NCBI GenBank assembly: GCA_020137815.1
Contig: CM035354.1
Coordinates: 7,311,987 to 7,375,986, forward strand
DNA from: Hormiphora californensis
Taxonomy: Eukaryota; Ctenophora; Tentaculata; Cydippida; Pleurobrachiidae
DNA: 64,000 nt
Direction of reading: 5' to 3'
The translations under genes and the position numbers were made by a program. Within the stretch, counting starts at the first letter, position 1. Every line of letters begins with the position of its first letter. Shown here piece by piece: positions 20,851 through 33,441 of the stretch. The notes under the pieces are model-generated. The model worked only from the letters and a program-made list of their open reading frames with translations. It was not told the origin of the DNA and searched no databases.

Positions 20851-22768
20851 GAAAAAGCTATAGATCCCCCTTTTAGAATTTTGATAGAAAAGAAAAGGGG
20901 TTCCAGATGTTTATGGGAGCTACAACCTCTTATGTCAGATTACTGTCATGTACTGGCCTCCCACCGCGGGGAGTGTTTACTAGTTTAGGAAAAATCAACA
21001 TTTATAAAAATTTTTAATTATAGTATGCAGTTCCCCCCCGAGCTTACATTAAATTTTTAAAAAAACTTACCTTATATAAAAGGGGGGGGGGGGTTAGATG
21101 ATTAGAAGCAAGAACTTCTGTACTACTGGCTGCCCAGTACTGCGGCATTGGTTTACTGGTTCAAGGCTGTGAAAATCTATGAAATCAAGAATATAGAAAC
21201 CTTTTCGGGGTTGGTCTGTCAGCGCCGATAATCCGATACGGGCCCTTTTAATTTTCATTTTAAACGTTAGCCCAAACTACTTTTTTGTCTCCCGTTAGCA
21301 GCGATTTTCTGAATCTTAGTAGTTCTTGGCATTTGACAAGCTATGGCGCAACGAAATTTAAGCTTCTTGGTGACGTCAAAACTATTTAATAAAATATGAG
21401 ACCCCTCTCTTCTTTTTCTTCTTCTTTTATAGTCATGATCTCTTTCGAATCTCTCTGGCCCTTTCTCTTGCCCCCTACTGCATCTCCCTATAGTCTCTGA
21501 TTTGCGTTACTTTGTCTTGAATCTCTCACCGTTACTTTCAACCAAAAGGCCCCCTTAAAAATAGCTAAATTTTTCCCCTTCTTCGGGGCCCCCTACAAAG
21601 CACCCCTCCCACATTGGGGGAGTAAGGTCCCAGGGGAACAGGGTTAAATCCCCCGAGCCCCCATCCCTTGGTGATCTTCTCTCTTGTTCTTCTCTTTCTT
21701 CTCTCCCCTCTTTTTCCCCTTTTCTATCCCCCCCCTTCTTCTATTCTATCATGCTCTCTTTCCCCTCATCTCTCCTAATTAATTCCCCCCCCCTCCCTTT
21801 TTATCCTTTCCCCCCCTTCAACAAACTCTCTCTCTCTTTATTTTCTACCTCTCACTCTCACTCCTTATTTCTCACAATATCTCTAACCTGTCGCTTCCCA
21901 TTTCTACAAAAGTACGAAAGCGTTATTTCCAATTTCCCTGAAAAATCCCCTCTTATTATCTTAACCTGGGCAAGGGAAAAAGAGGAGGTTTAGCTTCTAG
22001 TTTCCCAAACTACTTGTCAATCCTTTAAAAAACAAGGCCCCTGTTTTTTCTTTTGTGGGGGGGTTTAAAACGGGGGAGGACGGAACATCAAACTCACCTC
22101 GCCTGCTTCCCTCCCCCCATTGCTCTGTAATGCCCCTTTGCCCTTTAAAAACTCTTTCCATCTGCAGAAATCTTTAAAATTGGGTTAACAAAAAAAACCA
22201 AAAAAAAAAAAAAAAAAAAAAACCCCTTTTTAAGGGGTATGAAATCTATTTATATTATAATTTTTATATAAACTAAAATAAATCCTCCTCCCCCTTTTCT
22301 CTCTTTTTCAAAATTCACTCTCTGCGCAGCCCCGTGTATTGAAATTGTGTTTTGCGGGACCCGTCAAATTAAAATTAGCTAAAATTTTTTGTTTTTCTCC
22401 TTGTTTTTACAAAAAAATGTGAAGTTTGTCAAGGGAATTTTTTAAAAATTGGGGGGGGGGGGGGGGTATTTAAAACGTTTTAAACTTTCTAATTCAAATC
22501 AAATTTGAAGATTTCCCCCCCCTTTTTAAATCTCCACGCCCCACAACGGCCGACAGAGAGATAACTATGAGAAGAGTTAAACAACTAGAAGCCTAGAAAG
22601 TTTGTTTACTGCCTGTGCTATTACCCATGTGTCTTATAGAGTTCAGAATACCAGCAACTACCATAATTCAAACAATATCACTGCTTATATTGTTTGGGTT
22701 CCAGCGGAACATATCTGCATATATAAATAACGTATATCTTTTAACTAACCCCCACTTTCCTTCTAGCT
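20851..22768. other. Low-complexity, poorly resolved sequence
   Basis: Dense homopolymer runs (C, T, A, G of 8-20 bases) and pyrimidine-rich stretches, without exon-like frames. The texture suggests weak consensus quality rather than biology; nothing coding can be supported. Confidence 0.5.
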
Positions 22769-23924
22769 ATGATGCAAGTTAACCTAACCTCTCTTGTTGG
22801 AGAAACTCCAACATCAAACACCTACACTTTCCTCAGTCTGACCCTCCTAACCTGCTCCTACTTCTCAACTCTCTCCTACTATTTGGATCTCACACTAAAC
22901 AAGGCCCTAAAATCAGACCCATCTACAGTACTACTTCTAGAGAGCCTCGCAGTTACAGACATTTTAATCACCATCTCCCACGTCCTCCCTGTCACCCTGA
23001 CCTCTAATCATGGGCGGTTGGTCTCTAGGAGGTATTGGGTGTGCGGTGACTGCCACTACAACTCTCTATCTGTACCTTTTGGAGCTCCTTCTGGTGGCAG
23101 GGATATCCCTCCACCGCCTCAGACTTATCATCATCAGGAGGAAGGGGAGTAGAGAGGAGATCAGGAGGGCTCACAAGAACAACCAAACGAGGATCACCCT
23201 TGGAGTTTTGCTCCTAATGCCACTTCCACCCGTTCTGCTGACACTACTGGAGCCCGCGTCTAAGATCCTGTATATGGGAAAGTTGAGGTGTTGTGTTAGT
23301 GAGGTTGAGGGACCGGTGATAGGGTATATCATAACCTCATACCTCATCCTACCTGGACTTGTTATACTCTTTTGCAATGGGGTCATATTTGTGAAGATTG
23401 TGGCAATTAAACTTAGGTCAAAACGAAGGATAGGGTTCTTTGTGGGACTTCGATTCAGCTATAAGTCCTGGGTCTCTGGCACCTAAACGGACCCAACGGA
23501 AGATAAAATCTTCGACCTACATAACAATTTGTTGATCTTGTGGGGCCTTTCTGTTGTGCTATACACCCCTAGTTTGGGTTGTTGGCCGGGGAGAGTTCTT
23601 CCACAAGAGCAAGGGCACCTGGGCCATGTCCGATCCTATCCCTGATCGTGATCACAAATCCAGTCCTCTACACTTTCTCTAACATGAGATACAGACGGTA
23701 TGTGTGGAGTGTGATCTGCTGCCGTCCCTTCCCTCCTGATATTAACACCCGCTCTACACCCTGACCTACTCTTCAATGATACCATTAGCAAGTTCTTCTC
23801 CAACACCACACCCCGACACAGGAAGATCTCAGCTATGAGTGTCACCCAAAGCCGCTCTTCCATGTCCTCCCAACCGAATCAGGACACCCGGCCGGAAAGA
23901 CTCAAGGACACCCAGGCCATGTGA
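22769..23924 (+). pseudogene. Rhodopsin-like GPCR, frame-broken
   Basis: Receptor-like sequence in one exon but three frames. TM1-TM2 come from 22769 (LLESLAVTDILITI). The frame shifts near 23005 to TM3-TM5 (YLYLLELLLVAGISLHRLRL, then PVIGYIITSYLILPGL). After 23480 it shifts again to TM6 (LILWGLSVVLYTPSL) and TM7 (LIVITNPVLYTFSNM, an NPxLY motif near 23655). A Ser-rich tail follows (RKISAMSVTQSRSS), ending at 23924. Aspartate in TM2 and the TM7 motif are kept, and no large deletion is visible. It may be an intact receptor with base-calling indels or a young pseudogene. It does not closely match the GPCR at 418-1686. Confidence 0.7.
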
Positions 23925-26400
23925 ACTGTTTCTCAGAGCATCTCCCACGGAGTCCCAGTGAGACGTCTCTGTGTGGGGTATGCCAGGTGATCCAAACTAA
24001 ACCTACCGTCACCACTACCACACCCCTAAAGTCGGCTAGTTGGGCCTTTCCTACTGCTAATAAAACTGTGAGCGAGGCTCCTTTGAGACGCCAGTTGACG
24101 GCCGAAAAGTGAATATATTGTGTCCATATATGTATTTTTTTATTTATTTTCTAGCTGACATGAAACAGCTTTCAACACCAACTGAGCACATATACTTCTT
24201 GCTCTAATAATGGAAAACTAACTGACACACACTACTAGGTGCGAACATATTCACCCCCTCTAGAAAACTTTGCAAGTGGGAATTTTTGAATTTTTCCGAA
24301 AAAATTAATACCGGGTGTTTTAAAAAACCCAGCAAGGACCCAAATTGTATACTACAAGGCTCTTGCTATGCGAATTCCTCACAGCATTCTAGAAAAGAAG
24401 ACAGGCTCACATCCCTAACTCAAAGGGTACATTTTAAAATGATCTGGGAAATGTTTGTAGAATGTTAGTTACGGGGTGAGCTGTTAATCATGGTTTTTTA
24501 AAATATGACCCCCTTTCTCCTTCCAAAATTTTTTTCGAGAAAAACACGCCCATATCTCACCTTCCCCCAATATAAAGCTCATATGTGAGAGATATGGAAA
24601 AAGAGAAAAAGCGAGAGGAGTGGAGTAAAGAGAGAAAAAGAAAAAGCTATCGTCGCCCACGCCCCTACACACTGGATTATGATATGAAACCCCTTTTCCT
24701 CAAACCCCCCTGCTTTTGAACTGTTGCAATGCTTTTATTTAATAACCTGGTCATGCAAACCATCCGCCTGGCTGAGGAGGATTGGGGTGGGGTACGAGAC
24801 TCGAGTGGTTAAATTTTAATAATTTGTATATGTTAGTCAAAATCTGCGAACCCCTCCCGATCTTTTAATTATGGAAGGTTAGAAGTGTTTTAATTTTCCT
24901 GTGATTTATGGAACTCATGCTACTGCTCCGCCCGTCATCTGTTGGACCCCCCTCGGGCCCCGCACGTTTTCCCTCATATTATGCAGGGAAAAAAATTTGT
25001 CAAATTTCGCCCGTTGATTTAAAAATTTTTTCGGGGGTTTTTGTTATAGGGGTATTATGGAATTTGGAAAGGCTTGCAGAGAGAGAAAGGTTGGGGGTGG
25101 GACGAGACTCGAGTAGTTAAATGCAGGAAAGAGCGGTTCATGTAGGCAAATGCCCTCGACTGGTCATTAAAATATGAATTATAAATCCCGTCACTTTGGA
25201 CCGGGGGCAAACGAAATCATCGGCAAAAAAGGGGGGGGGGCAAAAATAAAAAGTATGGAAGTGGAATTTGGTTTCCTTTCTTCTCCCCCTCCTTTTCTTC
25301 CCTGGAATTTTTTTTCCCCCTTCTCTCTTTTTCTTTTCCCTCTTTTTCTCTCTCTCTCCCTCTCTCTCTCTTTCTCCCCATCTCTCTCTCTCTCTCCCCC
25401 CTCTTTCCTTCCCCCTCTCCCCTCCTTCTCTCTCTCTCTCTCTCTCTCTCTCCCCCTCTTTTTTTTTACTCACCGCCCTGGGTTTTTCCGGGTTTTTTTT
25501 CCCCTTCACTTTGTCAAGAATAATGGAGGGGTGCTCTACTTTGGAAAAGGGGAAATCGATTTTTTTCATTTCCCCCGGAAAATACTGAAACGAATAAAAG
25601 CAAGGGAGCCCCCCTTCCTTTCCCAACTCTCGTTTTGGGAATTTACCCGCTTTAATACAGGAAAAAAGTTAAAAAATTTCCCAAAACGACCCCTATCAAA
25701 ACTTTTTAATTTTTAAACCCGGGCTGGGTGATATACCCAGTGATCAAAAAAAAGTTAAAAAAATAACCTTTCCGGGTTTCCCGCGGCCCCTTTTCACTGA
25801 GTCCCTATAACTCCTCATCAAACGTATCTTTTGACTTAACTCAACTTTACACATTTTACCTAAACATCCCTTTCCCAACACATTAACTTCTTCAGCTACC
25901 CTTAAACCAAACCCCTAAAAACGTATCTTCTGATCTAGCTGTCCTCAACACCAAAAAAAACCCCGGGATCTTTTGTCTACTGACCTCAAAAAAACCATTT
26001 ATTTCCGGGGGTCCTCCGGGGGGCGCAGTTCATCTTTGGGAATTTTTTTCAGCAGTGTCCGGGGCTTTCCACCTTCTCCTCTGCTAAAAATTCTCATCAT
26101 GTCTCGGTTCCTGGGGGGAGAAGAGGGGCAAAAGGGACATTCTCTGGCCCCTCATCCCGTGGGTTTTTTGTGGGAAAATTTTTAAAACTTCATCGCTTTT
26201 TTTCTAAAAAAAATCAGGGGACTAATCTGCACCAAACACCCTTTTTGTACGCCCAAAACCTTTCGTACATCACGGGTATTTTCCTAAGTTAAACCCGCTT
26301 TTGGTTTAAAGGCAAGGCCACGAATTGTTGAAAATTGAGAGTGACAATAATGAGTCTTGAGTGTAGTTGGAAATGAGCCTACAAATGATATCTAATAGAA
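23925..26400. other. Low-complexity intergenic sequence
   Basis: Holds CT-rich tracts (notably 25320-25460), many homopolymers and two near copies of a GGTGGGGTACGAGACTCGAGTGG-like string (about 24787 and 25095). No gene seen; consensus quality looks low as in 20.9-22.7 kb. Confidence 0.5.
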
Positions 26401-26429
26401 AGGGCATTGTATCTACCCTATTGCTGCAT

Positions 26430-26740
26430 TATGGTACCCGCCCTCCCTGCCGAGGGCCCCTCCCTGCCGGGGGTCCAGGGGGGTCTTCGGCGGGGGGGGG
26501 GAATGGGGGATAATGTCCTAGGGCCCGACGAGATTGGGTTTATCCCCGTCGGCCGTAGGACATTGACCCCTATATTCCGCCCTCCCTGCCGAAAACTGAC
26601 TCCGAGAGAGTATTCGGCAGGGGAGGACATTTACCCCTCCTATTCACCCTCTGTACCGACGATCGGCAGGGAGGATATTTCACCCCTCCTTTTACCCTCT
26701 GTACCGACGATCGGTAGGGAGGGCGTTTCACTCCTTCTGT
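26430..26740. repeat. Cluster of CTCCCTGCCGA palindromic repeats
   Basis: At least six copies of CCTCCCTGCCGA or its complement, in both orientations and separated by 20-70 bases, with local palindromes around CGACGATCGGTAGGGAGG. The segment TAGGACATTGACCCC at 26556 recurs almost unchanged at 28320. Confidence 0.65.
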
Positions 26741-26806
26741 GAGCTCGAGAATTTGGCCGGCAGGCCAAATACGAAGAGTTCACTGTGTATTTTTCCTCTG
26801 AGTATC

Positions 26807-26826
26807 GTTAGGGTTAGGGTTAGGGC
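26807..26826. repeat. Short interstitial telomere-like (TTAGGG) array
   Basis: CGTTAGGGTTAGGGTTAGGG followed by CCATAAACAATCGAA, which recurs inverted next to the second array at 28191. Confidence 0.75.
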
Positions 26827-27654
26827 CATAAACAATCGAATTCCTGCCAGCGAGGGCGCGGTTAAGATCAATCGATTTCCTGCCAGGCCCACGGTTAGGA
26901 ACACAGTGTACGGAAATCCGACACATTTTATTTTTAAGTGCTACTTTAGTTAATCACTGCTAATTAGTGGTTGAATATTTTGAAGTTTTAAGAACGGAAA
27001 AAGGGAACAGAAGGGATTATCTATCCAGCTATGTAATTTTTAGTTGAATTTTCAGATCATAACATAAGTCTATCCTTCCAGAACACCAGGTCATTTTTGG
27101 TCAATTTTGGACATAATTGATCAATTATCTAATTGACCAATTAACTTTTTTTAAGGTTAAGCTGGCCTAACCTTCACGTCTCAAACGTCCTCTTTCAGAT
27201 GGTGTAATTTTTTGGAATTTTGTAAAACACATTATCACTCAGACTGCATTTAACTGTTTAGTACTAGCCTATTGTACCGTCTTCATAGTGAAGTGCAATT
27301 TCGGGTCGAAAAAGTCAATTTTGTAACAAAGTCATATCTTAACTGTTTTTAATCGAATATATTGTTGCATTAATGTTGTCGATACAGTTATCCGCTTATT
27401 ACTACTTACTTTTATTAAGTTTTTTGGCCAAAATCGAGCCAATATAGCGTTTTTTGGTCAATTTTGGACATATATGACTTAAAAATCCCAAAATTTTTTA
27501 TGCATAAAAGACCTCAGACAGTGCTTGGCATCTGAAGATAACTTTCAGCTCTTTAAATGAAGTCAAACAGGTCAAAAATCACTTAGATTGACTTAAATGG
27601 TGATTTGGCCAAATTTGGCTGGCAGATCAGCATTGGTGTTAAGCTGAGCACTAA

Positions 27655-28042
27655 CAATATGATTCTTTATTGGTTAGAAATGATCGAATTCCGTTCAAAT
27701 CATTCATATTCCGTACAACAAAACCCTGGTTAGAAAGTATCGAATTCCGTACAACACTTGAACTCTAACCAAAATATACTCCATTGGTTAGAAACTATCG
27801 AATTCCGTCCAAATCGTTCCTATTCCGTACAGGTCCTAACCGGTTAGAAAGTATCGAATTCCGTACAACACATGAACCCTAACCATTCATACTCCGTTGG
27901 TTAGAAACGATCGAATTCCGTCCAAACCGTTCTATTTCCGTTCTATGAGGCCAGGGTTAGAAAATATCGAATTCCGTACACGCAGGGTACTTACAATAGC
28001 ACTCTCTGCACTCTTGTACGGAATTCGATAGTTTCTAACCTT
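27655..28042. repeat. GGTTAGAAA..TCGAATTCCGT satellite, six direct and one inverted unit
   Basis: The core GGTTAGAAANTATCGAATTC recurs at about 57-base spacing (near 27676, 27730, 27788, 27842, 27899, 27957), with alternating spacer types giving a higher-order period near 115. A single inverted copy (GAATTCGATAGTTTCTAACC) lies at 28021-28040. Confidence 0.8.
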
Positions 28043-28190
28043 GCCCGTGGACGGACATCATACAGACTGGACGGACATCCGACAAACTGTACGGATAGTA
28101 GACTCAGTGGATGCATCAGAAAGATCGGACGGACACTGCACAGTTTGTCGGATGTCCTGCCAATATGTCGTACGGATTTCGATTGTTTAT

Positions 28191-28230
28191 GGTTAGGGTT
28201 AGGGTTAGGGTTAGGGTTAGGGTTAGGGTG
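28191..28230. repeat. Interstitial telomere-like (TTAGGG) array
   Basis: About six perfect GGTTAG units followed by degenerate GGTGGTTAGGGCGGTGGTTAGG to about 28280. Same strand orientation as the shorter array at 26807. Confidence 0.85.
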
Positions 28231-28501
28231 GTGGTTAGGGCGGTGGTTAGGGTGATGGTTAGGGCGATGGTTTGGGTTATGGTTTCGTCGGCACAGAGGG
28301 TGAAAAGGAGGGGTTAGGGTAGGACATTATACCCCCATATCCCGCCCTCCCTGCCGAATGACCTCCCTGCCGACCCGTCGGCAGGGAGGTCCGTCGGCAG
28401 GGAGGGGGTGACTCCTGCATTATTCAAACCCAAGTTTAAAAAAATCAAAAAATCTCCCAACGACGACACCCTACTGGCTACTAAAATCCCCACTCCCCCA
28501 G

Positions 28502-30811
28502 ACGAGATACAACTGCGACGGTGTTGGTGGGCATCCATACTGGCGTGTTTCTAGCACTGGTGATAGGGGCAGTAGTGGTGGATCAAACGGAGGACATGGC
28601 TTTGGCAGGGTGGGCCCTGGTCATGGCCCTTGCTGCTGAAGTCATCATGAAGATCACCATGGAGATATTCACTGTGGCAACCACGAGGGATTGGATTCTA
28701 GAGGTAACTGGGGGTAACTAGGGGGTAACTAGGGGTATCCAATACCACCAGGGATTATATTCTAGAGGTAACTATGTGGTAACTAGGGCCTGGGGTAAAA
28801 TTTGAAAAAAGATATATGTCATGACGTTCTGCTTTCCATATCATTAAAAAGTGACGGTCTGGCATTAAAATAATCTTGAACTCTAGGACTCTAGAAGATA
28901 CTAGGATACTTGACATTTATGTCAGGAGTCTAGACCACTTAGTGCTCTGCAACTAATAGGCATTTGAAGGGTACAGATGGCGGCTCGTTGAACTGCTTGT
29001 ACTACATGTTGTGCAGTAAAATATAGAAAGAGAGATTGACAGGTAAAATTCAAGGGAGTGTCGGAGGGGGGGGGGGTAAGCCGGTAGGGGTGACCGTTGT
29101 CTAGACCACACCTAGGTATTGCGATATGAACCAATACCTTCTGGAACCATCCATAGCAATCGATCCCCTTCATCTAATGTGATCCTGACGTCAACATTAC
29201 TAAACCATTCACTCACCCATTTAACCAAATTAGTTCATCATGATGATGCATCATCTCTCTCTGAAATGTCTCTCTCGCTCTCCGTCTCTCTCTTTCCATC
29301 TCTAGCTTTCAAGTCACCATCATAACGTCATTTTAAAAGCCACTATAAGTGATTCTTTGCTAATTTAAGCAATTGGTCACCCTCAACATCTCAAATCCTA
29401 TCCCATTTAGAGATTCCCCCCCCCCCCCCGAGATCTTCTAGAACCTTCTGATCATGTCATCTGACTCAAGAAACATATAACCCCCTCTAATCACCTCCTG
29501 CTAATCTCACCTACTGACCTTGATGTTATCTTGTCTCACCTTCCCTTCCTAACAGATATCAGATAACGACTCAGAACAGATGGTGACAGGAAACACATGG
29601 TACTACATAATGGCTGTCACTATTCCGGGCCTCATGACCCTCGGGGGAAACTACCTGTTTGATGAAAACTTGGGGGGAATCACAGGTATAATAGTGACAA
29701 TGCTCTGAGTCTGACCGCAGCTTTCCCGCTGTCAGGCCAACCATCAATGCTCTGACAGACATAGCGTGACGTCACAGATTTAAAGAGAGAAATGACGTCA
29801 TAACTGTTAGTTGTCAGACAACTAATAGTTGATCGAAACGTGGGAATCAAGCTGTCAGGCCAATTCCCTGATCGCGGTTCTCGCTCCTTATTTGAAAGAA
29901 ACGAGAATATTTACCCTTATTTAGTAAAACTAATACTCAATAATCCTTCCCTCCCAGGTATCGTGTTGACTCTGGGAGCAACAGCCATCCTCCTCCAACT
30001 GCTAGCCCTAGCTGGAATCATCTTTATAATCGGCCCTCAACGCTCCAACCTAGATCACCATGCCCCCTCCCTACCACACAACAACTACAAATACTTCTTC
30101 TCCATGCCTGCCTGGGAGCTCTCCCTGGGACTTGATGTCGAGAGTGTGGGACTCATCTCATTCGGCCTCTTCATGAGGATGTTCCTAGCACACAAGGGTG
30201 TCACCCCCTACACCATCTCAGTTCTGTTATTCCTTCAGTCTGCAGCTGCTGTTATTGCAGCCCTCTTCTTCCCTGCCATCAGGAGGTTCTGTCAGGACGG
30301 ATACGTGCTGATGCTGTGTGTAGTTGGGAAGATTGTATTCGCTGCTGTTTTCCTGTTTGTGGTACTAAAACAAACCTACCAAAGTGAGATCGAGGATGCG
30401 GTGGTGATCATCACCCACGATGCCATCTTCATTGATTTGGAGAGTGTGTTACCCCAGGATAACACTATTCTAACTGCTACCATCATGGTCAGCAGTGTGC
30501 TGCTAGCCATGTTCTGTCAAGTGGACACCCTCTCATCCAACCAGATTATCCAGGAGTCCATCCTGGATGGAAACAGGGGACAATACGCTTCCGCAGAGTT
30601 CTCCTTCAAGTACATTTTCACGCTGATCAAACAAATGTGTATTGCCTGCATTGCCTTTGAGTCTCTGTTCATGGTGCTCCTGGTGCTCACTTTTGTGTGT
30701 GAACTGGTGAAACTGTTTCTGGTCGTGAAGTGGGTGTTGAGGAGTCGGAATGCGAGGTTTGGGGATGTGGACGAAATAAAACTTGAAAAGACAAGTCTAA
30801 TGGCTAGCTAG
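28502..30811 (+). CDS. SLC40A1: Ferroportin-like iron exporter (SLC40A1 family), 5' part not found
   Basis: Three exons join in frame: 28502-28703, 29556-29685 and 29958-30811 (about 395 residues; vertebrate ferroportin has 571). The first ends TMEIFTVATTRDWILE, equal in position to the family ITIQRDWIVVV at the end of the first half. The second gives a helix (YYIMAVTIPGLMTLGG). The last carries the second six-helix half with RMFLAHKGVTPYTIS and the conserved region QVDTLSSNQIIQESI..NRGQYASAEFS, matching the ferroportin D/TVTQLLQE..ERG block. The loop between the halves is shorter than usual. Roughly 100-150 amino-terminal residues should lie upstream, but 20.9-28.4 kb shows no matching exon. 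They may lie in the low-quality stretch or be lost. Confidence 0.75.
28704..29555. other. Ferroportin-like gene intron
   Basis: Non-coding, with a G run near 29066 and a C run near 29417. Opens with three near repeats of GGTAACTAGGG just after the donor site. Confidence 0.5.
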
Positions 30812-31405
30812 TAGGACCGGGTAAATTGGGAGTTTTTTTAATTTGTATCATCGCAGTTTGTGTATATGATCCGTCATAGAAAGTAGTTGTTTTGTTCAAA
30901 CCTTGGCGTGAGACAGGGCAAGAAGTTAGTTGCATGAAAGGACTATAATGTTAGGACTATGTTAGAGCTACATTTGATAACCCAGACGTCTGGACCATTG
31001 TCTAGACACTAATTTGTCTGGTCTCCATTTTGTGAGGGATGTTTATGACTTCGAACCGGGACATAAACCAGACCCGTCTCGAAGAGAATGATCATGGGAC
31101 GTGATATCATGTCTATTGAAGTTGTTTTGTATGGTGCTATTTATTGTGCCAGTTCTGTAGAAGATGTTCGTGTTCAATATGGCTCAAGGAGGAAAACATA
31201 TCACACTTCAATACGTGTTGCACCACGTGGCATGCACACAATAGTGTTCCCATATTATGCTCCCATTGTGTCGAACGTTTCCCACCACTATTTCAATTCA
31301 TTTCCACCATTAATCCCCAAAAAGATGGGCTGAAAAGGGGACAGGATGTGACCATGAACATTGGACAAAACGCCACTATATTTCCGGGGTATTACAATAG
31401 TTAAT
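30812..31405. other. Intergenic between ferroportin-like gene and peptide gene A
   Basis: No convincing gene. The frame at 31088-31333 (81 codons) has no family resemblance or splice context. Confidence 0.45.
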
Positions 31406-31454
31406 CACGTGATATATTTGTTGCCAAAAATAGCCACCTATTCGATCTATAAAA
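31406..31454 (+). promoter_or_regulatory. Promoter of peptide gene A: E-box CACGTG and TATA box
   Basis: ATCACGTGA (core 31406-31411) and TATAAAA (31448-31454) stand 131 and 89 bases before the start codon. The same pair stands upstream of gene B. Confidence 0.55.
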
Positions 31455-31536
31455 CCGAGAAAGCAAAAACTGTTTATTCATCAACTTTGTAAACCATTTT
31501 ACTCATAAACCACTGATCGTGATCCCTGCTTTAACT

Positions 31537-32865
31537 ATGCTGAAGCTACTGGTTCTAATCTCTACTGTCGGATTCTGTCTTGCAGAAAATGAAGAAACGT
31601 AAGCTTTCATTCTATTGAATACAATTTACGTGACTCACTACATGTTACCATTACTTCAGACGGGATACTTGATTACTATAACTATCGGATAGTTTACTAG
31701 TTCAAACACAAATGATGTTTCTATAATTACAGGTTGGATAAGAGGGCATCGTGCAGTATCATTGAGAGTGGTGGTAATGCTAGGTTTTACCCAGTTGATT
31801 CTGTAATTCAGGTAAATCGGATGCTGGTGGATAGGGGTGGGAGTAATCTCGGGTTCTGGGGGTAAAGGGGAGTATACCTTCCCGACGCGAACTACCATTT
31901 ATTGTCCACACCCCACGGCGGAGTATTCTAGAAGTAGATAACCACTAGATAACCACTAGATAACCACTATACTAAACCAGATACCCTGTACCTCTCAAAT
32001 CTAAAATCTCAAATATCTTTAAATAGATGGGGCAAACAGAGTTGTGTCAGTGTCGAAGTTCTGGAACTTTCCGATGTCGTCATTCGAGCAGGATCGCTAA
32101 GAGGTGGATCGAGGAGGAGGAAATGTAAGAGAGAGAGGGAGCTAATTTAGTTTCTGCAGAATCACCCTACCCTACCTACGTCATTCAATATTCTTTTTAA
32201 CCGTCCTGCCGCGACTAGAAATACCTTATATAATTACTTCGGTACCTGCTAAAAGCAAAATCCTAATCCCTTTAATAATATAATTCCTGCTAAATACGAA
32301 TGTATAAACTCGATTACTAAAATCCGGCTATATTAATTTTAACCTCTACAGGGAGCAACATATATTTATATTTTCTAACCTCTGATCCCTATAACAGGGA
32401 GACAGCTGAAGTGGAGAAGAGGGCATCTTGTGTGATGATTGAGGAGGGAGGAAGGAGTAGGAGCTACCCTGTTGACTCCATAATTCAGGTACAGCACATT
32501 ATGACACCACTACCAGTCTCGAATGTTTCCTTCTGGGGGTATAACATCGTTCCTGGGGGAGGAGAGGGTACGGTTAAATAGCTGTAAATTTATACTGGGG
32601 TGAATTCTAGTTTCTTGGTAATTTGTCTGCTACCAGTAAAATATCCATTTTAGGGTTGATTTAGGAGATTTACCCCCCTCTTTAGAAACCTTGTTGGGAT
32701 ACGGGCCACCCGACATTCCTTACTCAACATATTTAACCCATATTCCCTCATCAGATGAGCCAGACGGAGAAATGTCAATGCAGAAGTTCTGGAACATTCC
32801 GTTGTCGTGATTCTACCAATAAGCGACCTAGTATCGACAAGAGATGGCCCCGATATGGGTTTTAA
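31537..32865 (+). CDS. Secreted prepropeptide with two 4-Cys pacifastin-like repeats (gene A)
   Basis: Five exons join in frame: 31537-31598, 31733-31811, 32027-32124, 32398-32488 and 32755-32865; 146 residues. A signal peptide (MLKLLVLISTVGFCLA) and an acidic propart end in KR (24-25). Repeat 1 (26-71) and repeat 2 (89-132) each read C..(25)..C-Q-C-RSSG-TFR-C. KR sites at 72-73, 87-88, 133-134 and 139-140 bound them. An acidic spacer (WIEEEEMETAEVEKR) separates the repeats, and a short end WPRYGF remains after the last KR. Each repeat is encoded by an exon pair (C1 exon plus CQC exon), so exons 4-5 duplicate exons 2-3. Compared with gene B, cysteines 2 and 6 are missing in both repeats. Likely several small secreted peptides; protease-inhibitor activity is unproven. 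Confidence 0.8.
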
Positions 32866-33372
32866 ACAATAACCCATGAACAATTTAACTTTATATAAAG
32901 CCCTAAAAATTGGACAGTACGCATCTTTCATTTACAGTGCATGTAATTGTGTAGTAATTTATCATACAGTTCAATATACTCCCTCCCTTGTGAAACATTG
33001 TGAGCGTTCCATTGTCCCCCCAGAAAACAAAAGGGGCCAGGATAAAGGGGGCAGGATAAAGGTGCCCCAAATTGTCCCAGCTGCTGCAGCTCCCTTATTA
33101 AATATGTGCATCATATGGTGGGTTACAAAGTCAAAAAGCTCTTGTTCTCTGGACAAAGTTGGTTGGACCCTAACATCCGTTTCCGCAGAATCCATCTTCT
33201 CTTTTCTCCTTTCATATTCGTATTCCCTCTCTCTCTGTCTATCTCATCATCCTCTCTTTCTCTCTCTTTCTATCTTATCATCCTCTCTCTCTTTCTCTTC
33301 TTGGTGGAGCTACTTCTTGTTCAACAATGGCGCCCCGGGGCGGATATGCGTGCGCAACGAGAACATGGACCT

Positions 33373-33441
<69 letters not shown>

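Noticed and set aside
23010-23486. A stand-alone 158-residue protein
   Set aside because: It is the TM3-TM5 part of the frame-broken receptor; TM1-2 and TM6-7 lie in adjacent frames.
31088-31404. Two overlapping plus-strand frames of about 80 codons
   Set aside because: No splice context, signal, family resemblance or composition typical of coding; they overlap the promoter region of peptide gene A.
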